Source: Enterococcus saccharolyticus subsp. saccharolyticus (lineage in GTDB: Bacteria; Bacillota; Bacilli; Lactobacillales; Enterococcaceae). Taken from it: 64,000 nt of DNA. Shown here piece after piece: positions 26,386 through 34,993 of this stretch. The position numbers were made by a program, and so were the translations under genes. Numbering within the stretch: the stretch's first letter is position 1; each line of letters begins with the position of its first letter. Under the pieces are notes generated by a model. That model did not search any database, had not been told where the DNA came from, and was given only the letters and a program-made list of their open reading frames with translations. The stretch spans positions 367,501-431,500 of the forward strand of contig NZ_CP118957.1 of the NCBI RefSeq assembly GCF_029023825.1, in the 5' to 3' direction.

Positions 26386-27343
26386 TGCAATCGTTAGTTT
26401 TTGGACATGAATTTGTTGAATAAATTTTTCAACATCGGCTTTATTGATAAAACCGACTTCGCCATGTTGTGCATTCGACATACCACATGCCATAGAATAT
26501 TTGAACGTATCTTCTAAAGAAAAATTATTTTCAACGGCATGTGCGAAGCCACCAACCGACGCATCACCAGACCCTGTAGTATTAACAATATCAATTGAGG
26601 GGATGGTAATGTCGTAAAAATCATCTCCAACTTTACACAAAGCTCCTTCATCACCACAGGAAATCATAATATAGTCAATTCTTTGAAAATAGGGATGAGC
26701 TAACTCTTTTTGAGCTTGTTCTTTGGTCTCAATTTCTTTATGCAGAATTTCTCCTAACTCATGGACATTCGGTTTGATGAAACTTGGTTTATAGTCTTTG
26801 TTTTTTAAAAGAGACAGTAACTGGTGACCTGATACATCCATGAATACGGGGATGTTTTCATCAATTTGTTCACGAATATACGTAAGCATTTCTAAAATAG
26901 ATTTGTTCATTTTTAGAATTAATTGAACCAGAAATACAAATAACTTTCAGATTTTCTTGCTGATAAATATTTTTTAATTTAGCTAACAAGTGGTAAACTT
27001 CCTCATCTGAAATTTCAGGACCGCTTTCTACAATTTCGGTGTGTGTATGGTTATCATGCATAATCGTGATGGCATTTCTTGTTTCCCCAGAAGTATCTAG
27101 CATATCTAGGGTAAATAAATTTTCAGCTTGTAAGTATCGTTCAACCAATTCACCGACATCCCCTGCTAAAAAGCCTGTTAAGCGTACGTCCGATCCCGAT
27201 AAAGCAGCAGTACGTCCGGTATTAATCTCCTTACCGCCAATTGATTTTGTGGGAGAGTCAAAGCGATTCATTCGTCCTAATTTAAAATGCTCGATAAAAT
27301 AGGCCAAATCAATTGATGGATTCATCGTAACCGTAACAATCAT
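26383..27343 (-). pseudogene. LacC-like PfkB sugar kinase, frameshifted
   Basis: Two overlapping minus-strand frames together make one PfkB kinase of about 310 residues. The N-terminal part starts at 27343 (TVTMNPSIDLAYFIEHF, then SIGGKEINTGRTAALSG) and runs out of frame after CISGSINSK. The C-terminal part continues in the next frame with EMLTYIREQIDEN and contains the PfkB signature NTTGSGDASVGG with the catalytic Asp. The switch falls at an A5 run (T5 at 26910-26914 on the plus strand); one A fewer restores the frame. Closest family by eye is tagatose-6-phosphate kinase LacC. Also GGKE replaces the usual GGKG. Confidence 0.8.
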
Positions 27344-27405
27344 TTCTTTTCCTCCTTAAGAATCTCGGTATACGTACTATAATATTCCAAGTGATTATCT
27401 GAAAT

Positions 27406-27534
27406 ATGATTTTATTTAAAGAATACGATGAAAAACGTCGAAAACAACTAGCAGAATCTCGCGTGGTTCAAGAAGCGGTACAAGAGACCTTACAATCAAA
27501 AAAATTGTTTAGAAAAACAAAGGAGGACATATAA
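27406..27534 (+). pseudogene. possible 3' remnant of a lost gene, 42 codons
   Basis: An open frame with strongly coding-like, charged composition (FKEYDEKRRKQLAESRVVQ, ending KTKEDI) that overlaps the Shine-Dalgarno of the aldolase gene and stops just before its ATG. It has no ribosome binding site and a stop codon directly upstream in frame. It looks like the C-terminal tail of a gene that was translationally coupled to the aldolase and has been lost. Identity unknown. Confidence 0.35.
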
Positions 27535-28287
27535 ATGTCTGATGGACGTATGATGTTTGAACGAGAACGAGAAGATATGGCAAAAATTGTAAAGCTGATT
27601 TTTTCTAGAAAATTAACCAATGTTGCTGGAGGAAACTTTTCTTTTAAAGCAACAGATAAAGATGGAAAAGACTACATTATTATGACACCAACGATGATGT
27701 CTGAAGCGTATTTGGGCGAGTTGAGTGCTGCACAAATTTTAGTTGTTGAACCTCATACTCGAAAAGTAGTTAGTGGTATTGGGAAATTAACACGAGAAAT
27801 TAATATGCATGAGGCAATGTACGATACTAATCCTGAAATTAAAGCTGTTTTACATGCACATGCTCCTAATGCGATGTTTTGGGCAACAACTGAACTCCCT
27901 ATGCCCAATCTAACTGAAGCTACACAAAAAGTTGCAGCAGTACCCGTACTAGATTTTGCGCCAAACTGTTCAGAAGAGTTAGCAAGTATCACGAGTACGT
28001 ATATTAAAGAAAATAATTTAACAGTACCACACATGTTATTGTTGGATAGTCATGGGGTATTAATTAATGCGACTGGAGAAACAGGAGTGATGGCCATCCA
28101 TAAAGCTTTATCTATTTTAGATACAGTTGAATGGAATGCTGAAATTGCATACAAACAAGCTATTTTTCAAGCGTTAGGCATTACAGATGGTTTTTATTCT
28201 AAAGGAGAAAAAATTGGTGATTTGGATGAACTTAAATCAGGAAAAGCAATTTACAATAAGGCTAAAATTGCCGCAGGTGGAGATTAA
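27535..28287 (+). CDS. class II aldolase/adducin family protein (fuculose-phosphate aldolase-like)
   Basis: A 250-residue zinc-dependent aldolase-fold protein. Zinc ligands are the histidines of LHAHAPNAMF and the later DSHGVLINATG; the catalytic Glu is probably in NMHEAMY. The glycine-rich NVAGGNFSFKA binds phosphate. Members cleave L-fuculose-1-phosphate, L-rhamnulose-1-phosphate or epimerise ribulose-5-phosphate. The exact sugar cannot be told. It stands intact among broken sugar genes, with aaaggagg before ATG and a terminator after. Confidence 0.78.
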   Translation: MSDGRMMFEREREDMAKIVKLIFSRKLTNVAGGNFSFKATDKDGKDYIIMTPTMMSEAYLGELSAAQILVVEPHTRKVVSGIGKLTREINMHEAMYDTNPEIKAVLHAHAPNAMFWATTELPMPNLTEATQKVAAVPVLDFAPNCSEELASITSTYIKENNLTVPHMLLLDSHGVLINATGETGVMAIHKALSILDTVEWNAEIAYKQAIFQALGITDGFYSKGEKIGDLDELKSGKAIYNKAKIAAGGD

Positions 28288-28314
28288 AAAAGAGAGTACC
28301 CTCTCTTTTTTTTA
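28286..28314 (+). terminator. terminator of the aldolase gene
   Basis: AAAAGAGAG pairs with CTCTCTTTT and eight T residues follow. Confidence 0.85.
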
Positions 28315-28370
28315 TTTTCTAGTGAAGTATATCCAAACACTCACTATTTTGCTAAACGATACCTAACAAA

Positions 28371-28384
28371 TGAAAACGAAAACA
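28371..28384 (+). promoter_or_regulatory. cre-like site (CcpA) before the dehydrogenase pseudogene
   Basis: TGAAAACGAAAACA differs at one position from the consensus TGWAANCGNTNWCA. It lies 18 bases before the start codon, where binding would block the transcript. Confidence 0.6.
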
Positions 28385-28401
28385 TTTGAGGTGGAAAGAA
28401 A

Positions 28402-29062
28402 ATGGTAAAAATGAAAGTAGCAGTGATGGATGGGATTGGCAAAACGAGTTTTGTCGAACGAGAAATTCCCAAACCGAAGAAAGATGAAGCGTTAGTGAAA
28501 CTAGAATATGTGGGTGTTTGTGGGTCTGATTTACATTATTATGAGACGGGTGCTATTGGCAATTATGTGGTGGAACCACCTTTTGTTTTGGGACACGATC
28601 CTGGCGGGGTGGTCGTTGAAGTGGGTGCGGATGTGACACATCTTGCAGTCGGAGATAAAGTTGCTTTAGAACCGGGGAAAACGTTTGGGAAATGTGACTT
28701 TTGTCGGACTGGACGCTATAATTTGTGTCCTGATGTGGTCTTTTTTGCGACACCGCCAATTGATGGTGTCTTCCAAGAATATGTTGCTCATGAAGCAAAC
28801 TTATGTTTTAAATTGCCTGAGAATGTCGATACAATGTCAGGTGCGTTGATTGAACCGTTGGCAGTTGGTTTCCATGCTCATTTCAAGGAGAAGCAAAAAT
28901 TGGGCAACGAGCAGTAGTGACTGGATCGGGTGCGATTGGTTTAGTGACATTATTAGCGTTGAAATCGTTGGGATTAAATGAGATTTATGTCGTTGATATC
29001 ATGGATAACCGCTTAGCTAAAGCCAAAGAATTAGATGTAACGGCAGTGATTAATGGGAAACA
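28402..29062 (+). pseudogene. zinc-dependent polyol (sorbitol/xylitol-like) dehydrogenase, frameshifted and truncated
   Basis: The first frame codes for the catalytic domain of a medium-chain dehydrogenase: catalytic zinc residues in GVCGSDLHYYETG and the following GHD. The structural zinc loop GKCDFCRTGRYNLC lacks the first of its four cysteines. Near 28875-28886 the reading frame shifts; the other frame continues with QGEAKIGQRAVVTGSGAIGL, the NAD fold, for about 55 codons. Homology then ends abruptly at about 29058-29066, where antisense helD sequence begins. So the gene has two lesions and lacks its C-terminal third. Start ATG 28402 with gaggtgg. Confidence 0.8.
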
Positions 29063-29498
29063 AGTTATTGTAATAGGTTTCGGCAATTGGTGAACGCCAA
29101 TCGAAAATCATGGTTTCACCTGTTTCATTGGTAAAATTGTACCGGTCGAAATAAAACGCATCCGGCGTTTCTTCGCCAACAAAAGTGAGGGTAACTTTAC
29201 CAAAATAGGGGCTTTTCAATAGTTGTTGTACTTGTTGTAATGTTCGCTCACTTGATTGAATACGGATATTCATTTGATCAATTTCACGATTTTTCATTTC
29301 AAGCATGGAGAAAGTATCCAAATTATCTAGGACACTATCAAAGTTGAGACTTATGTCCTTGCTCATTTCTCGTAAGGAGTTGAGACCTTCTTCTTTGGTA
29401 TTTTGAACGAGTGACTGTAGCGCTTGTTCTGTTTGTAGCAGTTGATGATAAACTTGTGACAAATAATTCTTTTCTTTTTGCAATTCAGTGTTGACCAT
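29058..29498 (-). pseudogene. HelD-like helicase (RNA polymerase recycling factor), 5' stump only
   Basis: About 145 codons on the minus strand match the N-terminal region of Firmicute HelD: a long coiled coil (residues about 5-110, rich in Gln/Leu/Glu) followed by FDWRSPIAETYYN, which precedes the first helicase domain. A complete HelD has about 770 residues; the ATPase domains are gone. The start at 29498 follows aaaggaga. The sequence changes to the end of the dehydrogenase pseudogene at about 29058-29066, so one deletion removed the 3' parts of both convergent genes. Confidence 0.75.
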
Positions 29499-29561
29499 AC
29501 ACATTCTCCTTTTGTCAAAAAGTTAACAGAACAAGAATTATAGGTGATGTCTGCTTATTTT

Positions 29562-30386
29562 TCAAGCATTTGCGAAATAATTCATCCAAAATGGCAGTGC
29601 AGCACTGATTTCAGTTGGCAAAACAACATAGCGGTTTTTGGCGAGTTGGTCACCAATATAACTATGAAGATAGACAGCAGCTTGAATGGTCGCCAATTCT
29701 TTGGGAAATTGGGCTAAAAAACCAGCAAGTATGCCTGCTAAAGTATCGCCCATTCCACCAGTGGCCATCCCAGGGTTGCCTAAAGGATTTTGATAGATAC
29801 CTGTGTGGTGGTAAATTTCTGTACGGTGACTTTTTAACACTACGGTTGCTTGTAACTGTTGTTGCGCCTGCTGATTTGTCTGTTGATTTTGTTGGTTCAT
29901 TGGAAGGTTGCTCAAGCGTTGCCATTCCATTTGATGGGGCGTGAATACGGTTTGTTCTGGTACGGTCAAGGTAAACGTGGTATTTGCCAATAATGTAATT
30001 GCCGAACCATCAATGACAAGCCATTGTTTGGATTGATGTGCCAAAACAAAAGCCAGCAATTCTTGGCTGTGTTTTTCTAAACCTAAACCGGGTCCAATCA
30101 AACAGACATCTGCTGTTGCAAAAACGTCATCGATTTGTTGCTCGTCATACCAATCGACGACCATTACTTCTGGCAGGCGCGCATGTAAGGCAGTGTGGTT
30201 TACCGAGTCTGTAATCACGGTAACTAAACCAGCACCAGCGCGGACACAAGCTTCGGCACTCATGATAATTGCTCCGCCATATTGCGCATTGCCCCCAATT
30301 AAAACGACCCGCCCAAATGTGCCTTTATGAGAAATTTCGGGACGAGGTTGAATGATGTTGAGACATTTTTCAGTTAGTTGTTTCAT
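29562..30386 (-). CDS. nnrD: ADP-dependent (S)-NAD(P)H-hydrate dehydratase
   Basis: A 274-residue ribokinase-fold repair enzyme that dehydrates damaged NADHX/NADPHX back to NAD(P)H. Motifs: GRVVLIGGNAQYGGA near 25, GPGLGLEKH, VIDGSAITLLAN, and the catalytic GNPGMATGGMGDTLAGILAG. The NNRE epimerase domain of the fused E. coli enzyme is absent, as is usual in lactic acid bacteria. It has a Gln-rich stretch (NQQNQQTNQQAQQQ) in the middle. Start ATG follows aaggac. Confidence 0.9.
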   Translation of the reverse strand: MKQLTEKCLNIIQPRPEISHKGTFGRVVLIGGNAQYGGAIIMSAEACVRAGAGLVTVITDSVNHTALHARLPEVMVVDWYDEQQIDDVFATADVCLIGPGLGLEKHSQELLAFVLAHQSKQWLVIDGSAITLLANTTFTLTVPEQTVFTPHQMEWQRLSNLPMNQQNQQTNQQAQQQLQATVVLKSHRTEIYHHTGIYQNPLGNPGMATGGMGDTLAGILAGFLAQFPKELATIQAAVYLHSYIGDQLAKNRYVVLPTEISAALPFWMNYFANA

Positions 30387-30517
30387 AAACGTCAGTCCTT
30401 TTTTTAGCGTTACTTTATTATAACTTTTTTCTAAAAAAGAATCTTACGCAAAACTTTTTCACTTTCGATGTTAGAAGTGGTATCATGGAACACGAGATAG
30501 AAATTGGAGGGAATCAA

Positions 30518-31930
30518 ATGACAATTGATTGGCAAAAAGAAGTCGATGCACGAAAAGATGATTTGTTGCAAGATTTAATCGACTTATTAAAAGTAAAAAG
30601 TGAACGCGAGGACGATAAAGTAACGTCGGATGCACCGTTTGGCCCTGGACCTCGTGATGCACTATTACACATGTTAGCATATGGCGAACGTGATGGTTTT
30701 GTCGTGAAAAATGTGGATAACTACGCTGGACATATTGAATATGGTGAAGGCGATGAAACATTGGGCATTTTTGGTCATATGGACGTTGTACCAGCTGGCG
30801 ATGGTTGGGATACTGATCCATATAATCCAGTTGTGAAGGATAATAAGATTTATGCACGTGGTTCATCAGATGATAAAGGACCAAGTATTGCGGCTTATTA
30901 TGGCATGAAAATTATTAAAGAATTAGGTTTACCGTTATCAAAAAAAATCCGTTTTGTCGTTGGCTCTGATGAAGAAAGTGGCTGGGCAGATATGGATTAT
31001 TACTTCGAACATGAAGAAAAACCAGACTTTGGTTTCTCACCAGATGCAGAATTCCCAATTATTAATGGTGAAAAAGGCAATGTTTCAATTGCTGTACATT
31101 TACCAAATGGGAATGAAGGCGAGTATACGTTAGAAAGCTTTGTTTCTGGTTTGCGTGCCAACATGGTGCCAGGTACAGCACAAGCAGTAGTGACTGCTCC
31201 TGATGCAGATAAAGTAGCAGAATTAACAACAGCTTTTGCCACTTATTTGGAAGCAAATCCAGTGAACGGGACGAGTAGCGTGGATGGCTTAACAGTAACG
31301 TTCGATTTAATTGGAAAAGGCGCACACGGTGCAAGCCCGCAAATTGGTATCAATGCTGCCACATTTTTAGCTGTTTTCTTAAACGACTATGCGTTTGCTG
31401 GTGGTGCAAAAAACTTTATCCAAGTGGTTGCTCAATACCTTCATGAAGATGTCTACGGCGAAAAACTACACACTGCTTATGAAGATGAAAAAATGGGTAA
31501 ATTAACTATGAATGCTGGCTTGTTTGAGTTTGCAAAAGACAAAGACCAAGCATTTATTAACTTGAATTTCCGTTATCCTCAAGGGACAACCTTGGAAGCG
31601 ATTGAAGCTGGTTTACAAGAAACAATCGGTACACTTGGTGCGACGTTCTCGACAGAACCACATCATATGACACCGCATTATGTTCCTCAAGATGATCCAT
31701 TGGTGAAAACATTATTGGCAGTTTATGAAGAGCATACTGGTGAAAAAGGCTTTGAACAAATTATCGGTGGTGGAACGTATGGACGTTTGTTAAAACGCGG
31801 TGTAGCGTATGGCGCAATGTTCCCAGGTTACACAGATACGATGCATCAAGCCAACGAATTTATGTCATTAGATGACTTATTCCGTGCAGCAGTAATCTAT
31901 GCTGATGCCATTTATCGTTTAGCTAAATAA
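30518..31930 (+). CDS. pepV: dipeptidase PepV
   Basis: A 470-residue M20A zinc dipeptidase that cleaves dipeptides in the cytosol. Zinc ligands are in GHMDVVPAGDGWD and ARGSSDDKGP, the catalytic Glu is in GSDEESGWADM, and a late ligand is in GYTDTMHQANEF near the C-terminus. Full length. ATG 30518 is preferred because ttggaggg is just upstream; an earlier in-frame ATG at 30485 has no site. Monocistronic, with a clean terminator. Confidence 0.93.
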   Translation: MTIDWQKEVDARKDDLLQDLIDLLKVKSEREDDKVTSDAPFGPGPRDALLHMLAYGERDGFVVKNVDNYAGHIEYGEGDETLGIFGHMDVVPAGDGWDTDPYNPVVKDNKIYARGSSDDKGPSIAAYYGMKIIKELGLPLSKKIRFVVGSDEESGWADMDYYFEHEEKPDFGFSPDAEFPIINGEKGNVSIAVHLPNGNEGEYTLESFVSGLRANMVPGTAQAVVTAPDADKVAELTTAFATYLEANPVNGTSSVDGLTVTFDLIGKGAHGASPQIGINAATFLAVFLNDYAFAGGAKNFIQVVAQYLHEDVYGEKLHTAYEDEKMGKLTMNAGLFEFAKDKDQAFINLNFRYPQGTTLEAIEAGLQETIGTLGATFSTEPHHMTPHYVPQDDPLVKTLLAVYEEHTGEKGFEQIIGGGTYGRLLKRGVAYGAMFPGYTDTMHQANEFMSLDDLFRAAVIYADAIYRLAK

Positions 31931-31931
31931 A

Positions 31932-31967
31932 CAAAAAGCCGATGTGACCACTCACATCGGCTTTTTC
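31932..31967. terminator. bidirectional terminator after pepV
   Basis: AAAAAGCCGATGTGA pairs with TCACATCGGCTTTTT around four bases; serves pepV and the convergent PH-domain gene. Confidence 0.92.
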
Positions 31968-31968
31968 A

Positions 31969-32352
31969 TTAGCTTAATACAGCTGCGGCTAACGCTTTTT
32001 GAATTTGTGTAATATTTTTATCTTTTCTAAACTGTAATAATTCCGCAGGTTCGACACCACTGGAAATCCAAATTTTTAGTTCTGCATCTAAATCGAAATG
32101 CCCTGATGTTTCAACGCTGAAACGTGAAATACTTTTATAAGGAATTGATTTATAGGTCACTTTTTTCCCAGTAATCCCTTGTTTGTCGACAATAATCAAA
32201 CGATAGTCAGTAAAGACGACTAAGTCACGCACTAATTTAAATGCTAAGTCAACATGTTCATCGGGAATTAGCACATCGGCTAATTGTTTGGTGATTTCTT
32301 TATGATTCGCTTCAGTGGCATTGCCCATTAATCCATCAAATAAACCCATCAT
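31969..32352 (-). CDS. bacterial PH-domain protein
   Basis: A 127-residue protein matching the bacterial pleckstrin-homology-like family (YvbH/bPH type): LAFKLVRDLVVFTDYRLIIVDKQG, then KSIPYKSISRFSVETSGH and ELKIWISSG. Function is unknown; such proteins form oligomeric rings. It lies 19 bases after the membrane-anchored protein gene, in the same direction. Two adjacent ATGs (32352, 32349) are possible; rbs agagga. Confidence 0.8.
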   Translation of the reverse strand: MMGLFDGLMGNATEANHKEITKQLADVLIPDEHVDLAFKLVRDLVVFTDYRLIIVDKQGITGKKVTYKSIPYKSISRFSVETSGHFDLDAELKIWISSGVEPAELLQFRKDKNITQIQKALAAAVLS

Positions 32353-32371
32353 ACATTCCTCTTTTCTTTTA

Positions 32372-32710
32372 TTAGATTGAACGTGTAATATCTAAAACAG
32401 TTCCGGTTTTCGTATCAGCTAAAAATTCATAGATAGCTAATTCGCCATCTTCCATGCGAGTGATTCCACCGCTATACGCATTGGAATGAACGGCAAACTT
32501 ACGTAGCGGTTGTTTTTCAAAATTAATCCATGAACCTTCGATAGGGCCTTCTGTTAGAAAGGCACGTTTGACTTGATCTAAAACATCGTCAGCAGATAAT
32601 TCTTTACGATTTTTGACCCAGATAGTAGCAGCAATGCCGCTTGCCAATCCAATTGTTGCACCAATTGCTAAACCACTTTTAAAATAATTAAACGGTTGAT
32701 GTGTTGTCAT
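32372..32710 (-). CDS. membrane-anchored hypothetical protein (PepSY-like tail)
   Basis: A 112-residue protein with one N-terminal membrane segment (about residues 12-31, KSGLAIGATIGLASGIAATI) and an extracellular or cytosolic domain. The end of the domain, ELAIYEFLADTKTGTVLDI, resembles PepSY-type repeats, but this is weak. Forms a probable two-gene unit with the PH-domain gene downstream. Confidence 0.6.
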   Translation of the reverse strand: MTTHQPFNYFKSGLAIGATIGLASGIAATIWVKNRKELSADDVLDQVKRAFLTEGPIEGSWINFEKQPLRKFAVHSNAYSGGITRMEDGELAIYEFLADTKTGTVLDITRSI

Positions 32711-32754
32711 AACATGACCTCTTTTCTTAAACTCTAATCTAATTACTGTTTATT

Positions 32755-32783
32755 TTACCATATTATCTGATTTGCGTTATACT
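32755..32783 (+). promoter_or_regulatory. promoter of the M42 peptidase gene
   Basis: TTACCA (32755-32760), 17-base spacer, TATACT (32778-32783). Confidence 0.65.
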
Positions 32784-32815
32784 GAATAGGTAGTTTTATT
32801 AATAAAGGGGGCTCG

Positions 32816-32833
32816 GTTTGACAATTGTCAAAC
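32816..32833. promoter_or_regulatory. 18-bp perfect palindrome over the start of the M42 peptidase gene
   Basis: GTTTGACAATTGTCAAAC reads the same on both strands and covers the TTG start at 32825, about 33 bases downstream of the -10. It may be a repressor operator or an RNA stem limiting initiation. Confidence 0.55.
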
Positions 32834-33916
32834 AAAAAAATGCAAGAAAAAACATTTCAACGAATTAAAGAGTTAACAGAAATGCAAGGTACAAGCGGTT
32901 TTGAACACGATGTTCGTGCATACATGCGTAAAGAAATGACGCCACTTGTGGATGAAGTACAACAAGATGGTTTAGGTGGCATTTTTGGGATTCGTCATCA
33001 TGAAAATGCAAATGCACCACGAGTAATGGTGGCGGCACATATGGATGAAGTTGGTTTTATGATTACGCAAATTACTGATCGTGGGTTGTTTAAAGTGACA
33101 TCATTAGGTGGATGGAATCCGTATGTTGTTTCGGCGCAACGTTTTACATTGAAAACAGCTAAAGGCGATTATCCTTGTATTTCTTCTTCAATACCGCCAC
33201 ATTTGTTACGCGGAACAGCGGGACAAAAGTCATTGGAAGTGGGAGATATTTTATTTGATGCTGGTTTTGAATCCAAAGAAGAAGCTGCCACTTATGGTGT
33301 CCGTTTAGGCGATACGATTGTGCCACAAGTGGAAACAATTAAAACAGCTAACGGCAAGAATATTATTTCAAAAGCTTGGGACAATCGTTATGGTTGTACG
33401 GTTGTTTTAGAAGCATTGGAAGCATTAAAAGAAGAACAATTAGGTCATACATTAATTGCTGGTGCCAATGTCCAAGAAGAAGTTGGTTTACGTGGGTCCA
33501 AACCTTCTGTCACCAAATTCAAACCGGATTTATTTTTTGCAGTCGATTGCTCTGCTGCGGATGATACAGTGACGAAAAATGGGACTTTTGGCCATTTAGG
33601 TGAAGGTACGCTGATGCGTATTTTTGATCCTGGTTTAATTATGTTGCCTCGTTTGAAAGAATACTTATTGGATACAGCAGAAACACATCATATCCCGTAT
33701 CAATATTTTGTTTCAAAAGGCGGCACAGATGCAGGTGCTGCGCATACTGCAAATGAAGGCATTCCAAGTACAGTGATTGGTGTGGTTGGACGCTACATTC
33801 ATACCCACCAAACGATGTTTAGCATTGCCGATTATGAAGCAGCACGTGAGATGTTGATTCAAACGTTACGCGGATTAGACGAAAGTACAATCAACACAAT
33901 TATTGAAGGTAAATAA
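32825..33916 (+). CDS. M42 family glutamyl aminopeptidase/endoglucanase-type metallopeptidase
   Basis: A 363-residue di-zinc aminopeptidase of the PepA/M42 family, which trims peptides in the cytosol. Metal ligands and catalytic residues: AAHMDEVGF, KAWDNRYGC, the Glu pair in NVQEEVGLRG, AVDCSAAD and the late His in YIHTHQTMF. Start is uncertain: TTG 32825 lies 13 bases after a ggggg run; ATG 32840 would also keep the whole domain. A terminator follows. Confidence 0.88.
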   Translation: MSNKKMQEKTFQRIKELTEMQGTSGFEHDVRAYMRKEMTPLVDEVQQDGLGGIFGIRHHENANAPRVMVAAHMDEVGFMITQITDRGLFKVTSLGGWNPYVVSAQRFTLKTAKGDYPCISSSIPPHLLRGTAGQKSLEVGDILFDAGFESKEEAATYGVRLGDTIVPQVETIKTANGKNIISKAWDNRYGCTVVLEALEALKEEQLGHTLIAGANVQEEVGLRGSKPSVTKFKPDLFFAVDCSAADDTVTKNGTFGHLGEGTLMRIFDPGLIMLPRLKEYLLDTAETHHIPYQYFVSKGGTDAGAAHTANEGIPSTVIGVVGRYIHTHQTMFSIADYEAAREMLIQTLRGLDESTINTIIEGK

Positions 33917-33919
33917 ATT

Positions 33920-33962
33920 CAAAAAGCTATCTAAATGAAACTAGTTTGGATAGCTTTTTTTC
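33920..33962 (+). terminator. terminator of the M42 peptidase gene
   Basis: AAAAAGCTATC pairs with GATAGCTTTTT, T-run follows. Confidence 0.85.
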
Positions 33963-34014
33963 GTGTGGCAAAAGGAGTATACTAAAATTAGCAAATAAGA
34001 AAGTAGGCGGTTGC

Positions 34015-34326
34015 GTGATTATTCCTAAAAATTTAGAAGAACTTGCAGGATATGTAGAGAATGGAAAAAATGTCTTTTTCTTTACAGCAGATTGGTGTGG
34101 CGATTGTCGTTTTATCAAACCGACGATGCCAGAAATTGAAGCGGATTTTCCAGAGTATCAATTTATTGAAGTCGATCGTGACGAATATATGGATGTAGCT
34201 TCGGAATGGAATATCTTTGGCATTCCTAGTTTTGTAGTGATTCAAGATGGCAAAGAATTAGGTAGATTAGTGAATAAAGATCGTAAAACCAAAGAAGAAA
34301 TCGAAACATTTCTTCGTAATCTTTAA
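34015..34326 (+). CDS. thioredoxin-like protein
   Basis: A 104-residue single thioredoxin-fold protein. The redox motif is WCGDC in FTADWCGDCRF, with cis-proline in FGIPSFVVIQDG. WCGDC rather than WCGPC is found in the YtpP group of Firmicutes, possibly linked to bacillithiol or general disulfide reduction. Start GTG 34015 follows aggcgg at five bases; the long upstream frame overlaps the previous terminator and is rejected. Followed after 24 bases by the Usp gene. Confidence 0.85.
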   Translation: MIIPKNLEELAGYVENGKNVFFFTADWCGDCRFIKPTMPEIEADFPEYQFIEVDRDEYMDVASEWNIFGIPSFVVIQDGKELGRLVNKDRKTKEEIETFLRNL

Positions 34327-34350
34327 ATAAAAATTGGAAGGGTGAGCACA

Positions 34351-34815
34351 ATGGAACAAAACTATCAAACAGTTTTAGTCGGTATCGATGGTTCAGAACA
34401 AGCAAAAGAAGCCTTTGAAAAAGCGGTGGAAGTTGCCCGTAGAAATAATGGGAAAGTAATTGTCGCAGCGGTTATTGAGCCACAATTACCAACGACAATG
34501 GGCTATACACCATTAAGCGATTCTATTTTAGACAAAGAAGAAGACGAAGCGAAAGAAATGATTCAAGAAGCCAAAGAATATGCTGCTTCTGTTTCCTTTA
34601 ACAATGTAGAGGGCGTTGTGGCTTTTGGTTCAGCAAAAACAGCTTTAGCTCGTGAGTTACCTAAAAAATATCAGGTTGATTTAGTCATGGTTGGACAATC
34701 AGGTTTGAATGCAGTGGAACGTTTCATGACTGGAAGTGTTGCTAGCTATATCATTCGTGAAGCGCCATGTGACGTTTTAGTTGTGACACCAACCCATAAA
34801 GAAAAGGCTGATTAA
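34351..34815 (+). CDS. universal stress protein, UspA family
   Basis: A 154-residue cytosolic protein of the Usp fold. The start VLVGIDGSEQAKEAFEKA and the nucleotide-binding C-terminal segment MVGQSGLNAVERFMTGSVAS (G-2X-G-9X-GS pattern) suggest ATP binding. Role is stress survival in general terms only. ATG 34351 is preferred over GTG 34342, which overlaps the Shine-Dalgarno ggaaggg. Likely cotranscribed with the thioredoxin-like gene. Confidence 0.88.
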   Translation: MEQNYQTVLVGIDGSEQAKEAFEKAVEVARRNNGKVIVAAVIEPQLPTTMGYTPLSDSILDKEEDEAKEMIQEAKEYAASVSFNNVEGVVAFGSAKTALARELPKKYQVDLVMVGQSGLNAVERFMTGSVASYIIREAPCDVLVVTPTHKEKAD

Positions 34816-34826
34816 TCAGCCTTTTT
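34802..34826 (+). terminator. terminator of the Usp gene
   Basis: AAAAGGCTGATT and AATCAGCCTTTTT form a hairpin overlapping the stop codon. Confidence 0.8.
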
Positions 34827-34865
34827 GTTTGTTCTATAAATGAAAAATCGTCTGCCAACGCTCAA

Positions 34866-34976
34866 TTAACGTGTGAGGAACCAAAATAGGAGAATAACCG
34901 CAACAATACCGCGAACAACAATGTCTATGGACAAGAAACCAAATAAATTTTGCCAGAATGAACCTTTGTTTTTCAT
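34866..34976 (-). CDS. small membrane protein, 36 residues
   Basis: A short minus-strand frame with aaagga five bases before the ATG at 34976. The product starts MKNKGSFWQNLFGFLSIDI and continues with a single hydrophobic helix (VVRGIVAVILLFWFLTR). One positively charged end and one helix suggest a membrane peptide. Immediately upstream, at 34994-35025, is a 14-bp-arm inverted repeat. No family is recognised; small size lowers certainty. Confidence 0.5.
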   Translation of the reverse strand: MKNKGSFWQNLFGFLSIDIVVRGIVAVILLFWFLTR

Positions 34977-34993
34977 GATAATCCTTTTCTTTT

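Noticed and set aside
26383-27343. Programmed frameshift in the LacC-like gene
   Set aside because: No slippery heptamer with a downstream stem; an indel in the A5 run is simpler.
34033-34245. Minus-strand frames opposite the thioredoxin-like gene
   Set aside because: Shadow frames of a well-supported gene, without initiation signals.
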